A DNA stretch of 64,000 bases, from contig NZ_SNUH01000002.1 in NCBI RefSeq assembly GCF_012027355.1, forward strand, positions 1 through 64,000. The letters are read 5' to 3'. Positions within the stretch are counted from its first letter, which is position 1. Every line of letters begins with the position of its first letter. This stretch comes from Thermococcus sp. M36. GTDB lineage: Archaea > Methanobacteriota_B > Thermococci > Thermococcales > Thermococcaceae. The position numbers were made by a program, and so were the translations under genes. Below the pieces are notes generated by a model. It made no database searches, was not told the origin of the DNA, and saw nothing but the letters and a program-made list of their open reading frames with translations. Below are positions 16,360-25,684 of this stretch, piece by piece.

Positions 16360-17237
16360 CCCAGCTCACCCACCAGGAAGACGTCTTCAATCGTCAGCTC
16401 CTCTTTTTTGAAGGGCAGTCCCGCTTCCTCAAGCTCCCCCATGACCTCACGCTCTTCAGCGGCGGATTTCAAGTAGACGACCGTGTTCCTCCCCGCCTTT
16501 CTGACCGTGTGCCCCTCCCCGGCAAAATCTCCAAAGACCACTATCTTCGAATGAAACGCGGACAGGTAGCGCTTCCCTATCCGCTCCGGGGTGTCGAAGG
16601 CGATTACCCTGCCCCTCTTCAGGAGAAGCACCCTGTCACAGACTGTGGAAATCTCGTTGAGGTAGTGGCTCGTCATCAGTATGCTGGCCTCCCTGGCCTT
16701 ATCCCTCAGAATCTCCCAGAGTTTCAGCCTATTCTCAACGTCAAGCCCGACGGTCGGCTCGTCTAGGTAATAGACCTTTGCATCCGCCGAAAGGATCATC
16801 GCTAGAAGGGTTTTTCTGACCATGCCCCCAGAGAGCCCTGACATTATCCTGTCCGCGTATTCTATGCCAAACTCCTCGACCGCTTTTTCGGCCCTCAGCC
16901 TGGCCTCTTTCCTTGGTAGCCCCCTCATGCGGAGGTAGTGGTAGATGTAGTCGCGCGGTGTGAGTGTGTAGAAGTGCGCCCTGGCTTCCTGGGGAAGAAG
17001 GGCGAAAAGCTTTCTGACCTCGAAGGCCTCAGAGGCCAGTTCGTGCCCGTAAACTTTCACCTCCCCACCGTCCGGTTTGAGGAGGCCGCTGAGAATTCTC
17101 ACCAGTGTGGTCTTCCCTGCGCCGTTGGGACCTATAATCCCGACGATCTCCCCCTCTTCAACCGAAAAGGTAACCGAGTCGAGGGCTTTAACTGGGCCGA
17201 AGCTTTTGGTTAGATCCTTGACCGTCACGGCCTCCAT
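16356..17237 (-). CDS. ABC transporter ATP-binding protein
   Basis: 293 aa. Walker A GPNGAGKT (about 36-43), signature LSGGM (about 135-139), Walker B VYYLDEP followed by the D-loop TVGLD, and the H-loop MTSHYL. The C-terminal ~80 residues form the extension common in ABC-2 exporter ATPases of the DrrA/NatA type. It pairs with the permease by a 4-nt overlap. It follows pelA by 24 nt and may be read through from it. Confidence 0.9.
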   Translation of the reverse strand: MEAVTVKDLTKSFGPVKALDSVTFSVEEGEIVGIIGPNGAGKTTLVRILSGLLKPDGGEVKVYGHELASEAFEVRKLFALLPQEARAHFYTLTPRDYIYHYLRMRGLPRKEARLRAEKAVEEFGIEYADRIMSGLSGGMVRKTLLAMILSADAKVYYLDEPTVGLDVENRLKLWEILRDKAREASILMTSHYLNEISTVCDRVLLLKRGRVIAFDTPERIGKRYLSAFHSKIVVFGDFAGEGHTVRKAGRNTVVYLKSAAEEREVMGELEEAGLPFKKEELTIEDVFLVGELG

Positions 17238-17261
17238 CCCAGTCCCCCGCCGGAGCAGACT

Positions 17262-18335
17262 TCATTTCACCCTGAACCTCAGTAGCGCCGCAAGGCCGCC
17301 CAAAGCTTTGAGCTTCTCCCCACCCTCGTGCTCCGAGCTGACGACTATGACTTCGCCCCTCGAATACCTCACCGCGTCCATGAGCTCCTCAATCTTCTCT
17401 CTCATCTCACCCTTGAGCAGTTCGTCGAGAACCAAAAGCGTCTCCACCGCACCGTAGTTCACCGCTTCCTCGACTTCCCTGAGGCCGTAGGCAACTAGGC
17501 CGTTGTTCTTCGCTATGTTCTCGAGCACCTTCTCGACGAGCTGGACTTCTTTCGCAACGCGGTTCTCGTGGTAGACCTTGTCAACTGTTCCGCGCTTGAT
17601 GACCTCGTAGATGCCCGTTCTGCCGGTCACGCTCGTGTCCTCGATGACCACCTTTTTGGCCAGCTCTGGGTAGTTTTCGCGCAGGAACTTGTAGAAGTCC
17701 TCCTTGACGAAGCCCGGGCCGGCCACGATGGCCCTCTCTATGCCCTCACGGTTTATTATCTCCTCCATGCTCTTGGCGACATCGTGGAAGAATTTCTTTT
17801 CCTCGCTCTCGCGGTTGGTGTTGTAGCGCTTCCCCCCGAGGTTGTAGCGTATGCCCTTCAGTATCTCGACGCCGTACTCCCTGATTATCGCCATGTCAGC
17901 CTCGCCGTCGTCTATGACGATTATCATCACGCGCGCCCTCTTGGATGCCTCAACGGCCTCCTTAAGGCGCTCGATGTGGTGCTCCTTCCAGCGGGGCTTC
18001 TGGATCGTGACCACCGTGCCCTCCTCTATCGCTATGGTGTGGTACTTGCCGAGGGGGACGTCGTCCCTGCTGGCGTAGACTATTGGCCCGGTAACGCGTA
18101 CCTGGTTGGCGAACTTGTGGAAGTTTATCTTCTCCGCCCTGACTCCAAGGAAGACTGGGATAACCTCGACCTTCTCCGCTCTCAGGGAGTCGCTCCTCTG
18201 GCTCTGCTTTCTGAGCGTTTTGGCGTAAACGGTATCTCCAGGGTCGATTATATGGTAGAGGTGCCAGAGATCGTCGAGAGTCTCTGCCTTGACCTTCACC
18301 TTGCCCTCCTTGGGATCCTCGTGGATTATCTGCAC
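17262..18335 (-). CDS. pelA: aPelota (Dom34) ribosome rescue factor
   Basis: 357 aa from the GTG of VQIIHEDPK, which follows GGGAGGTGAG with 3-4 nt spacing; an upstream TTG would put the SD inside the gene. It has three domains: N-terminal Sm-like (about 1-130), central eRF1-2-like with GPGFVKEDFYKFL, and C-terminal L30e-like (about 260-357). It acts with aABCE1 to split stalled ribosomes and, in archaea, with aEF1A. It lacks the GGQ motif, as expected. The TATA CTTTTTAAACC lies at about 18367-18377 (minus). Confidence 0.93.
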   Translation of the reverse strand: MQIIHEDPKEGKVKVKAETLDDLWHLYHIIDPGDTVYAKTLRKQSQRSDSLRAEKVEVIPVFLGVRAEKINFHKFANQVRVTGPIVYASRDDVPLGKYHTIAIEEGTVVTIQKPRWKEHHIERLKEAVEASKRARVMIIVIDDGEADMAIIREYGVEILKGIRYNLGGKRYNTNRESEEKKFFHDVAKSMEEIINREGIERAIVAGPGFVKEDFYKFLRENYPELAKKVVIEDTSVTGRTGIYEVIKRGTVDKVYHENRVAKEVQLVEKVLENIAKNNGLVAYGLREVEEAVNYGAVETLLVLDELLKGEMREKIEELMDAVRYSRGEVIVVSSEHEGGEKLKALGGLAALLRFRVK

Positions 18336-18395
18336 CTTCTCACCTCCCAAGAAGAGTTGGCGTTTAGGTTTAAAAAGTTGCCAAAGGGAGAGAAA

Positions 18396-19442
18396 TCAGA
18401 TAAGTTCCCTCTCGGTCTTTGTAAGCCTCCTGGCACCGTTCTCAGTTATGACGACGGTGTCCTCTATCCTTACTCCACCGAACTTGGGGATGTATATGCC
18501 CGGTTCGATCGTTATCACCATTCCGGGCTTGAGAACGGTCTCGTCCTGCTGGCTCACGCGCGGCCACTCATGGATCTGCAGTCCAACGCCGTGCCCGGTC
18601 GAGTGTATGAAGTTGTCCCCGTAGCCGTACTCCTTGATGACGTTCCTGACGATAGTGTCCAGTTCCTTGGCGGTTATGCTAGGCTTGGCCGCTTCAACGC
18701 CCTTCCTTTGCGCCTCAAGGACAGCATAGTATATGTCCCTCTGCTTCTCGTTGGGTGAGCCCACCACTATGGTTCTGGTGATGTCGGAGTGGTAGTGCCT
18801 GTAGAGGGCACCTTCGTCTATGACGACGAGGTCGCCCCTTCCGATGCGCTTGTCGCTGGCAACGCCGTGCGGTAAAGCGGATCTCCATCCGCTCGCTATT
18901 ATCGTGTCGAAGGCTGTCTTTTCCGCCCCGTTCATCTTCATGACGTACTCCATCTTTGCCGCTATCTCCCTTTCGCGCTTGCCCTCGCTTATTTCCTCAA
19001 GGGCAGCCATCATGGCCATATCAGCTATCTTGCACGCCGTCTCGATGACCTCAATCTCCTCCGGGGTCTTGATTATCCTCAGCTCCTTGATTACCTCGTC
19101 TATCGCCGCGAACTCCTCAACGCCTACCTTTTCTCTGAGCGTCTGGACGGTGGAGAAGCTTGTCCCGCCCTCAATGCCGAGCTTTCTGAGCTTGAGGGAA
19201 GAAAGCCTCTCGTAGAGCTCCTTTCCTGTCTTGAACTTTTCCACAGGGACTTTTGAGGTCTCCCTTGCCTCCTCGTATTCGAGCTCTGGAACTATGAACA
19301 TGGCTTCATCGAGGGTCACGACCAGATATCCCCCCAGGACGGGCGAGCTTCCTGTGAAGTAGAAGAGGTTTGGCTTTGAGGTGATAAGAACACCATCAAG
19401 TTCCTTTTCTTCTATGAACGCTTTAATCCTCTCGATCCTCAT
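18396..19442 (-). CDS. pepQ: Xaa-Pro dipeptidase (prolidase), M24B
   Basis: 348 aa. Creatinase/pita-bread fold with metal ligands D209, D220, H284, E313 and E327, the same numbering as Pyrococcus furiosus prolidase. It cleaves dipeptides with C-terminal proline using two Co2+/Mn2+ ions, and takes part in peptide catabolism. The context VVIDEGALY around D209 is complete. SD GGTGATTA; TATA GGTTTTATTGCC at about 19474-19485 (minus). Divergent from a HAD gene. Confidence 0.95.
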   Translation of the reverse strand: MRIERIKAFIEEKELDGVLITSKPNLFYFTGSSPVLGGYLVVTLDEAMFIVPELEYEEARETSKVPVEKFKTGKELYERLSSLKLRKLGIEGGTSFSTVQTLREKVGVEEFAAIDEVIKELRIIKTPEEIEVIETACKIADMAMMAALEEISEGKREREIAAKMEYVMKMNGAEKTAFDTIIASGWRSALPHGVASDKRIGRGDLVVIDEGALYRHYHSDITRTIVVGSPNEKQRDIYYAVLEAQRKGVEAAKPSITAKELDTIVRNVIKEYGYGDNFIHSTGHGVGLQIHEWPRVSQQDETVLKPGMVITIEPGIYIPKFGGVRIEDTVVITENGARRLTKTERELI

Positions 19443-19560
19443 CGCATAATCACCGACCTCTGTAACCTCGCCGGCAATAAAACCCTTTCGGGAACGGTGT
19501 TCTCAGCACCGGCTCGGAAGGGATATAAACCCCCCGGAAAAATTCCTGTGGGGATCCAAA

Positions 19561-20223
19561 GTGACCGTGTACCTGTTTGATTTTGACGGCACCCTCGTGG
19601 ACAGTACCGGGGCGGTCGAAAAGGCCCTCCGAATCGCGATCGAGAAGACAATCCCCGCAGTAATAGAGAGCGATCTGTACGAGGACTACTACAAGGCGCT
19701 TTTCCTCTTCATCAAGGGCAAGCTCACCTACCAGTACCTCGGAGTCATCCACGAGCTCGTTGCCCAGGGCACGATACACGAGTACTACAAGCTCATGCCC
19801 CGGTACATCAAGGACTTTCCATTCGCCAGGGAGGTCGTCAGGGAGCTCAGAAGACGGGGACGACGTGTGATAAGCTTTTCTGGGGAGCATACGTATCCCG
19901 GAGGGAAGGTCATCTTCATGAAAAAGACGAACTGGTACGACGAGTTCGATGAGGTCATAACATTTAAGGGCACGAGGGACATGCTCAAGAAGTTTGAGAC
20001 ACTGCGGGAGCTCTATCCGGAGGAGCCGTTTGTCTGGGTCGACGACAGTCCCAGCAGGTTCACGTATGTTCTGGACGAGAACACCCTCTTTGTCCAGAAG
20101 TTCTCCCCCTACAAGAGCGACGTTGCCCTACTGTTTGACAGGGAAAACTTCATCAAGATCAAGAGCATACGGGAGATCCTAAGCATAGACGACGGACTGG
20201 CGGGCTTTGAGGATAAACCTTAA
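19561..20223 (+). CDS. HAD-superfamily hydrolase
   Basis: 220 aa starting at GTG with upstream TGTGGGGA. Motif I DFDGTLVD (6-13) with the nucleophile aspartate, motif II ISFSGEHT (a serine, here in an unusual context), and acidic motif VDDSPSRF for Mg2+. Likely a small phosphatase; substrate unknown. TATA GGGATATAAACC at about 19519-19530. An inverted repeat CGGTG-N7-CACCG (about 19496-19512) lies between this promoter and that of pepQ. Confidence 0.8.
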   Translation: MTVYLFDFDGTLVDSTGAVEKALRIAIEKTIPAVIESDLYEDYYKALFLFIKGKLTYQYLGVIHELVAQGTIHEYYKLMPRYIKDFPFAREVVRELRRRGRRVISFSGEHTYPGGKVIFMKKTNWYDEFDEVITFKGTRDMLKKFETLRELYPEEPFVWVDDSPSRFTYVLDENTLFVQKFSPYKSDVALLFDRENFIKIKSIREILSIDDGLAGFEDKP

Positions 20224-20273
20224 AAATCTCCCACACAACCCCGAATCGGTAGGAGTCGGTGGAGGTGGGGACG

Positions 20274-20540
20274 ATGGCCAGGGTTAAGGCGCTCGTCCTT
20301 GCCTACGCCGGTACGCATGAGCACCAGGACAACCACCACATGATTCTGAAGCCCCTCGGTATCGACGACAGGAACGAGGCGTCGAGGCTGATAGGCAGGA
20401 AGGTCGTCTGGAAGACCCCGACCGGCAGGAAGGTGTTCGGGAAGGTTCTCAAACCCCACGGCAACCGCGGCGAGGTCAAGGCCTACTTCAAGCCGGGCCT
20501 CCCTGGGCAGGCACTTGGAGACATCGTTGAAATTCTCTGA
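20274..20540 (+). CDS. rpl35ae: large-subunit ribosomal protein L35Ae (eL33)
   Basis: 88 aa from the ATG of [21 protein letters not shown], directly behind a strong SD GGAGGTGGGG. The family signature [33 protein letters not shown] is complete. An archaeal/eukaryotic-specific protein of the 50S subunit. It ends 46 nt before trm1. Confidence 0.95.
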   Translation: MARVKALVLAYAGTHEHQDNHHMILKPLGIDDRNEASRLIGRKVVWKTPTGRKVFGKVLKPHGNRGEVKAYFKPGLPGQALGDIVEIL

Positions 20541-20586
20541 GCAAAAGCCTTTAAACGCCCCCGCCTTTTCTTTCCCCGGTGGGAGG

Positions 20587-21723
20587 ATGGAACTCGTTGA
20601 AGTGAGCGAGGGACTCGTGAGAGTACTCGTCCCAAAGGCCGAGCGCATATACGACGCCCCCGTCTTTTACAATCCGGTCATGGCCTTAAACCGGGATATA
20701 AGCGTCCTAGCTGTTAAACTGCTCGAACCCAAAACCGCCCTTGACGCCCTCTCCGCCACCGGAATTAGGGGCATCCGCTACGCCCTCGAAACTCCGGCTG
20801 AGGAAGTCTGGCTCAACGACATAAACCCTGAAGCGTTCAACCTGATCCTGAAAAACGTCCGGCTGAACCTCGGCGTTGATGGGGAGCGGATAAGTGAGAA
20901 AAGGATCGCTTTTCGCGGGGAGAAAGAGGTGGTGGCCAACCTAGACGACGCGAACAGGTTAATGGCAGAGAAGTTCAGGTACTTTGACTTCCTGGACTTG
21001 GATCCCTTCGGCTCGCCGGTCGAGTTTCTCGATACGGCTCTGAGGAGCATTCGGAGAAGGGGTGTTCTTGCCGTCACCGCAACGGACACGGGCGTTTTAT
21101 GTGGTGCTTACAGGCATGCCTGCCTGAGGAAGTACCTAGCGAACCCCATACGGGGTGAACTCTGCCACGAGGCTGGGCTGAGGATTCTCATCGGGACGGT
21201 GGTTAGATACGCGGCCAAGTACGACCTCGGTGTTGACGTTCTCCTCGCGTACTACCGCGACCACTACTTCCGTGCATTCCTGAGGCTGAAGAGCGGCGCG
21301 AGGAAGGCCGATGAGAGCCTTTCAAATCTCGGATACCTGCGGCAAGACGAGAGCGGAGGGTTTGAATACGAGAGGGGTTTTCTGCCAGAGAAGCCCAAAG
21401 CCCACGGCCCGCTCTGGCTCGGCCCCCTGAAGAGTCAGGGGTTCGTGGAAGACCTTTTGAAGGCCGCCAGGGAGCACCCGCTGGCCCATAAGAAGACGCT
21501 TCCCTTCCTTGAGCTACTGGCTGGGGAACTGGACGTGCCGTTTCACTATGACACCCACGCACTGGCCAGAAGGAACGGTCTGCAGGCGAGGAAGCTCGCG
21601 GAGATGATTGAAATCCTGCGCGGGAAGGGCTACAGTGCGACGAAGACGCACTTCTCGCCGGTGGCGCTGAAGACCGACGCACCCTTTGAGGAAGTTCTTG
21701 GGGTTCTGAAATCCCTCCAGTAA
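20587..21723 (+). CDS. trm1: tRNA (guanine26-N2)-dimethyltransferase Trm1
   Basis: 378 aa from the ATG of MELVEVSEG, preceded by GGTGGGAGG; an upstream ATG in frame overlaps rpl35ae and lacks an SD. Class I methyltransferase motifs: [16 protein letters not shown] (SAM loop), NDINPEAF, and catalytic [13 protein letters not shown]. The C-terminal region contains the Trm1-specific winged part ([13 protein letters not shown]). It makes m2(2)G26 in tRNA in two steps from SAM. The length matches the Pyrococcus enzyme. Confidence 0.93.
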   Translation: MELVEVSEGLVRVLVPKAERIYDAPVFYNPVMALNRDISVLAVKLLEPKTALDALSATGIRGIRYALETPAEEVWLNDINPEAFNLILKNVRLNLGVDGERISEKRIAFRGEKEVVANLDDANRLMAEKFRYFDFLDLDPFGSPVEFLDTALRSIRRRGVLAVTATDTGVLCGAYRHACLRKYLANPIRGELCHEAGLRILIGTVVRYAAKYDLGVDVLLAYYRDHYFRAFLRLKSGARKADESLSNLGYLRQDESGGFEYERGFLPEKPKAHGPLWLGPLKSQGFVEDLLKAAREHPLAHKKTLPFLELLAGELDVPFHYDTHALARRNGLQARKLAEMIEILRGKGYSATKTHFSPVALKTDAPFEEVLGVLKSLQ

Positions 21724-21730
21724 GTTACAG

Positions 21731-21749
21731 TTTCGAACTTTTCGATATG
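21731..21749 (+). promoter_or_regulatory. TTCGAA/TTCGATAT element upstream of ferritin-VIT TATA
   Basis: TTTCGAA (21731-21737) and TTCGATATG (21741-21749) lie just upstream of the TATA box TATTTAACT (about 21749-21757). The octamer TTCGATAT also forms half of the palindrome in the feo promoter (13266-13277). A common iron-responsive factor is inferred. Confidence 0.45.
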
Positions 21750-21790
21750 TATTTAACTTATCTCTGTGTGGTTTTATTGGGGGTGAGGAA

Positions 21791-22885
21791 ATGGACGAGA
21801 TGCTCAGGCTCGCGAGGGACTTTTATAAAGACGAATACGCCGACTCAGTCCTCTACGCCCAGCTCGCAAAGATAGAGAAGGACGATGAGATAAAGAACGA
21901 ATTCCTCAGGCTTTCCAACATCGAATCAAAGCACGCCAAGTTCTGGCACGACTTTATAAAACGACACGGTGGGGAAGTTCCAAAGCCTTCCGTGAAGAGG
22001 CTCACAATCTTCAGCGTCAAGCTCCTCAGAAGAATTCTCGGGCCGGGCTCAGTCGCTTCTCTCCTGGAAATGGGTGAAAACAGCGCGATACAGAAGTACT
22101 TCAGGTACCTCACAACCTACGCCGACAGGTTCAGCGAGGAGGAGATGAGGGAGATAAAGGAGGTCATACTCGACGAGCTGGAGCATGAGAAGTTCTTCTA
22201 CAAGAGCAAGGAGCGCTTCCACGTTGAGAACACGCGAGATCTCGTCCTCGGCATGAATGACGGACTGGTCGAAATCCTCGGTGCAGTGACGGGTCTCTCC
22301 GCAGTCTATCCCAACAACCCACAGCTCGTCGGAATAAGCGGCCTCATCGTTGGAGTTGCAGGGGCGCTTTCGATGGCAATAGGCACCTTCGTCTCCGTCC
22401 GCTCCCAGAGGCAGGTGAAGGAATCAATCCGCGACAGGATGGAGGTTCTCTTCCGGGTCTCTCCGGACAGGGCCGCGGAGGAGCTGATTGACAAGCTTGT
22501 TGAGGGAGGCATGCCGGAAGAAGTGGCAAGGGACGTGGCAAGAGAGCTTGCCGACAACAGCGATGCGATAATGGGGCTCCTCCTTCCTGAGGCGGAGGAG
22601 AACGAAATAAGGGCGGCGCTCTACACTGGTCTTTCGTACCTCGCTGGGGTCGCGTTCCCCGTTACGCCGTATTTCCTCGCTTCCAGCTCGCTGACTGCGC
22701 TCCCCTTCTCGATACTGCTGGCCGGTTCCGCTCTGGCTATAGTGGCAACGCTGATTTCACTCCTTTCCGGAATCTCGATCAGAAAGAAGGTTGCCGAGAT
22801 GGTGACAACGGGCCTTGGCGCTGCATTCCTTAGCTATCTCTTCGGCCGGCTCATGGAGGCGCTCTTCAACGTCTCGGCGCTTTAG
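21791..22885 (+). CDS. ferritin-like domain fused to VIT1/CCC1 iron transporter
   Basis: 364 aa. Residues about 1-140 form a rubrerythrin/ferritin-like four-helix domain with Glu and ExxH ligands (DEYADSVLYAQLAKIEKDD, NIESKHAKFWHDF, DELEHEKFFY). Residues about 150-364 form a VIT1/CCC1 membrane domain (LGMNDGLVEILGAVTGLSAV, two C-terminal hydrophobic hairpins). This erythrin-VIT architecture is known from bacterial MbfA, which exports iron. Here it likely exports or sequesters Fe2+/Mn2+ to avoid iron toxicity. SD GGGGGTGAGG; it ends overlapping vapC by 4 nt (convergent). Confidence 0.88.
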   Translation: MDEMLRLARDFYKDEYADSVLYAQLAKIEKDDEIKNEFLRLSNIESKHAKFWHDFIKRHGGEVPKPSVKRLTIFSVKLLRRILGPGSVASLLEMGENSAIQKYFRYLTTYADRFSEEEMREIKEVILDELEHEKFFYKSKERFHVENTRDLVLGMNDGLVEILGAVTGLSAVYPNNPQLVGISGLIVGVAGALSMAIGTFVSVRSQRQVKESIRDRMEVLFRVSPDRAAEELIDKLVEGGMPEEVARDVARELADNSDAIMGLLLPEAEENEIRAALYTGLSYLAGVAFPVTPYFLASSSLTALPFSILLAGSALAIVATLISLLSGISIRKKVAEMVTTGLGAAFLSYLFGRLMEALFNVSAL

Positions 22886-23286
22886 AGGTAGACGACCTCA
22901 ACGCCGAGCCTTTTTGCTATTTCTCCCTGTTTCTCGTCGCTCGTTGCGAGCGTTCCATATTTGAGGGCCTGGGCGATGTAGAGGGCATCGTAAACAGTGA
23001 TTTTATGTTCTAAGGCTATTTTCTCTCCTTCTGAAAGATATTGGAGCGGATTTTCGTACAGTATTATCCCCTTGGTGGCATGGAGATAATCGAGTATCCT
23101 CTGGGCGGTTTCAAGAGATATGTCCTTGTACAGATTGTATCTTTTCCACACGGCATTGGCACCCTCAACCAGTGCCATTTCCAGCGAGGCCAAGTCCCCG
23201 CTGTTTCTGAGGAATTCCGAAACCTCCCTCCACCCCCCTTCTTTGAGGAGGTACTTTATCAGAGCAGAGGTGTCAATTACTATCAC
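22882..23286 (-). CDS. vapC: PIN-domain toxin VapC
   Basis: 134 aa. The four PIN-domain acidic residues are present: D5 (VIDTSAL), E41 (ALVEGANAVW), D100 (VYDALYIA) and D117 (TSDEKQ). It is an Mg2+-dependent endoribonuclease, usually acting on tRNA or rRNA. It overlaps the upstream vapB by 14 nt, the usual VapBC layout, and its stop overlaps the convergent ferritin-VIT stop. Confidence 0.92.
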   Translation of the reverse strand: MIVIDTSALIKYLLKEGGWREVSEFLRNSGDLASLEMALVEGANAVWKRYNLYKDISLETAQRILDYLHATKGIILYENPLQYLSEGEKIALEHKITVYDALYIAQALKYGTLATSDEKQGEIAKRLGVEVVYL

Positions 23287-23494
23287 GGGAATCCCTCACG
23301 AGCTTTGTGGCCTTTCCGCTCTCAAGCTCGGGGACGTTTTTGAGGAAGGAGTCAATCTCGTCGAGCAGCTTGGTCTTTTCTTCCTCCCGGATCTTCTGCT
23401 CTATAAAACGTCTTATCTCCTCGCTCCAGTTGATGTCAAGCTCTTTCATCTTCGCCTTGAGCTCGTCGGGAATGCGGACGCTTATGACTGCCAT
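23273..23494 (-). CDS. vapB: VapB-type antitoxin (ribbon-helix-helix)
   Basis: 73 aa. The N-terminal MAVISVRIPDELKAKMKEL is a ribbon-helix-helix DNA-binding motif, followed by a charged helical tail that would wrap the toxin. SD GGTGG with 4-nt spacing. TATA TGTTTATATTTTTG (minus) is at about 23526-23538. VapB neutralises VapC and likely represses its own promoter. Confidence 0.88.
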   Translation of the reverse strand: MAVISVRIPDELKAKMKELDINWSEEIRRFIEQKIREEEKTKLLDEIDSFLKNVPELESGKATKLVRDSRDSN

Positions 23495-23541
23495 ACGACC
23501 ACCGTTTACAGAAACGCATTACAAAAATATAAACATTGCCG

Positions 23542-24942
23542 TCATACCTTCACGTACTTCCACTTTCCACGTTTGAACGCCCACCAGAAGAGCGCCGCTG
23601 TGGTGAAGGTTTCGAGGCTCATGGCTATCCAGGCCGCTATGATTCCAAGGCCTTCGAAAGTAAAGCCTGGGAAGGTTATACCGAGCACATCAAACGACGG
23701 AATAGAGAAGCCAAAGCCGAGTAAATACGCCGGAACTATGCGGAAGAGCAGCTTGCTGACAGCGGTTATGTACATCGGGGTCTTTGTGTCGCCGGCACCC
23801 CTCAAAGCACCGCCGAGGACGAAGAGCCAGCCGAGGGGGATTTCGCTGATTCCAACGATGATCAGGTATATGCTGGCAAGCCTCATAACTTCTGAGTAGT
23901 CCGGGTCGCTCGGGCTTATGAAGGGCATGACCAGATAGCGCGGGAAGACTATCAGTATGAACGCCATCACACTCATGAAGACGCCCACCATCTTGAGGGC
24001 CTCGTAGACGGTCTTTTCCGCCTTCTCGGGGTTTTCTTCACCGAGGCTCTGGCCGACTAAGGCGGAAGTTGCCACGTTGAAGCCGAAGGTGGGCATGTAG
24101 GCTATGCTCTCGACGCGCAGGCCCACCTGGTGTGCGGCCAGGGCTACCGTGCCGAAGCGAGTAACTATGCTCATATAGAGGAAGTTGTAGAAGCTGAATA
24201 TTCCGCGCTCGATCATCGTGGGGATGCCTATGCGGAGTATCCTCCCGGCCATGTCAGGATGAAAGCTCCAGCTGGGCTTAAAGCGGAGTATAAGCTTCCC
24301 GCCCCAGAGGAGGTAGAGACCGATTAGGAAGGACGTGGTTATTCCAATCCCCGAGGCCCAGGCGGCACCAACGGCGCCCAGCTCCGGGAAACCCAACTTG
24401 CCGTATATCAAGAGGTAGTCCAGAATCGCGTTGATGACGTTCATAAGTATACCGAGCTTCATCGGCGTTTTAGTGTCTCCTGCGCCCCTCAGGGCGGAGA
24501 ACGCTGTGAAGCCCGCGAAGCGTATCGGGTAGAAGGCGAAAAGAACCTTGATGTACTCGTAGCCGAGGGCAACCACGTCGGGCTTCGCGCCCATTACCCT
24601 GAGTATGTCATCGCCCAGAAACCAGCCGAAGAGCATCACAGGGATTCCAAGGAGAAAAGCAAGGTAGATGCTCTGCTCGAGGGCGAGGGTGGCGTTTTCA
24701 CCCTCCTTCGCCCCAACGAACCTCGCAACGAGGGCGAGCGTTCCGGTCGCAACCGCCGCCATTATCGGCATCATGAACCAGCTGACCTGGCCGCCGAGGC
24801 CAACGGCCGCCAGAGCAAGGGCACCGAGCTGGCCGACCATCATCATGTCCACTAGATTGAGCAGCGTCTGGGATATGTTGCCCATTATCGCGGGCCAGGC
24901 GAGGTCCCAGAGACGGCGCTGGTTCTCATTAAGGTGTACCAT
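23542..24942 (-). CDS. MATE-family efflux transporter
   Basis: 466 aa with twelve predicted membrane helices in two homologous halves; ALRGAGDTKTPM occurs in both halves (about 148-159 and 382-393), as expected for MATE proteins. A cation-coupled exporter of drugs or metabolites. The N-terminus ENQRRLWDLAWPAIMGNISQTLLNLVDMMMVG is typical. The upstream promoter (ACTTAAACTCC, minus, about 24970-24980) serves it alone. Confidence 0.93.
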   Translation of the reverse strand: MVHLNENQRRLWDLAWPAIMGNISQTLLNLVDMMMVGQLGALALAAVGLGGQVSWFMMPIMAAVATGTLALVARFVGAKEGENATLALEQSIYLAFLLGIPVMLFGWFLGDDILRVMGAKPDVVALGYEYIKVLFAFYPIRFAGFTAFSALRGAGDTKTPMKLGILMNVINAILDYLLIYGKLGFPELGAVGAAWASGIGITTSFLIGLYLLWGGKLILRFKPSWSFHPDMAGRILRIGIPTMIERGIFSFYNFLYMSIVTRFGTVALAAHQVGLRVESIAYMPTFGFNVATSALVGQSLGEENPEKAEKTVYEALKMVGVFMSVMAFILIVFPRYLVMPFISPSDPDYSEVMRLASIYLIIVGISEIPLGWLFVLGGALRGAGDTKTPMYITAVSKLLFRIVPAYLLGFGFSIPSFDVLGITFPGFTFEGLGIIAAWIAMSLETFTTAALFWWAFKRGKWKYVKV

Positions 24943-25055
24943 TAAGACGTCCCTCTAAACGAACAGAACGGAGTTTAAGTTAATAAGGGTTGCGGTGACC
25001 GTTATTGGTATCCCAAGCTGCAGAACAGTCACTCAAAAGGAGAAAATAAAAGAGC

Positions 25056-25247
25056 TCAGTAGGCGAGGTTCCTCTTTTTCCTCCACTTGTGGGACCAGCT
25101 GTACTTCCTCATGCGCCTGCTCCTGCCGAAGCCGCAGGAAGCGCAGTAGCCCTTCTTGATGTTGTAGGCGCGCTTTCCACAGCGCCTGCACCTGATGTGA
25201 GTTGGAGTGTGGTTCCTCCTGCCCTTTGGCTCGGTTCCCGCTCCCAT
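25056..25247 (-). CDS. rpl37e: large-subunit ribosomal protein L37e (eL37)
   Basis: 63 aa. Zinc ribbon with C20, C23, C35 and C38 ([10 protein letters not shown]...YCASCGF) and a very basic C-terminus. It lies 28 nt downstream of the LSm gene and is probably co-transcribed, the usual archaeal LSm-L37e pair. Confidence 0.96.
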   Translation of the reverse strand: MGAGTEPKGRRNHTPTHIRCRRCGKRAYNIKKGYCASCGFGRSRRMRKYSWSHKWRKKRNLAY

Positions 25248-25275
25248 GGTATCACCCCGCTAAGGTCTCACTTCT

Positions 25276-25506
25276 TCACTCAATCTCGACAGGGGAAATC
25301 GCGAGAACGTTATCTCCCCTGATAACGATTTTACCGTACTTCTTAACGACCTCGCCGTCCTGGATGAGGGCCGCGTCGGCGAGGACGACGTTCAGGTGGA
25401 TGTCGTAACCGATGAGCCTGCCCCTGAACTCCGAACCCCTCTTCAGGAGCACGAGGACGTCCTTGTCAAGCGACCTGTGGATAACATCGAGTGGTCTTTC
25501 CGCCAT
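25276..25506 (-). CDS. archaeal Sm-like protein (LSm)
   Basis: 76 aa from the ATG of MAERPLDVIHRSLDKDV, 7 nt after a consensus GGAGGTG. Sm1 motif (VLVLLKRGSEFRGRLIGYDIHLNVVLADA) and Sm2 motif (KIVIRGDNVLAISP) are both present. It forms heptameric rings that bind U-rich RNA and tRNA-like fragments. TATA AGTTATAAACC (minus) at about 25555-25566. Confidence 0.94.
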   Translation of the reverse strand: MAERPLDVIHRSLDKDVLVLLKRGSEFRGRLIGYDIHLNVVLADAALIQDGEVVKKYGKIVIRGDNVLAISPVEIE

Positions 25507-25670
25507 TTTCACGCACCTCCAAATAATCAAAGCTCATAGCCTTAACGAGGGAAACGGTTTATAACTCTTTCCTTTCTCTCTACCCGTTCCTCCAGAGGAT
25601 GCCACAATTTCCCCCGCATTAGACACGGTGGGGACACGGCGGGGGCGATTCTACAGGGCCACACCAGAAA

Positions 25671-25680
25671 ACCATATAAC
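25671..25680 (+). promoter_or_regulatory. TATA box of the alpha-glucanase gene
   Basis: AGAAAACCATATAACC; the predicted transcription start near 25702 lies at the right edge of the TGM-like palindrome. Confidence 0.6.
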
Positions 25681-25684
25681 CATA

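Noticed and set aside
25630-25647. Repeated GACACGGTGGGG / GACACGGCGGGG near the alpha-glucanase promoter
   Set aside because: Two short GC-rich copies upstream of the TATA box; too simple to call an operator.
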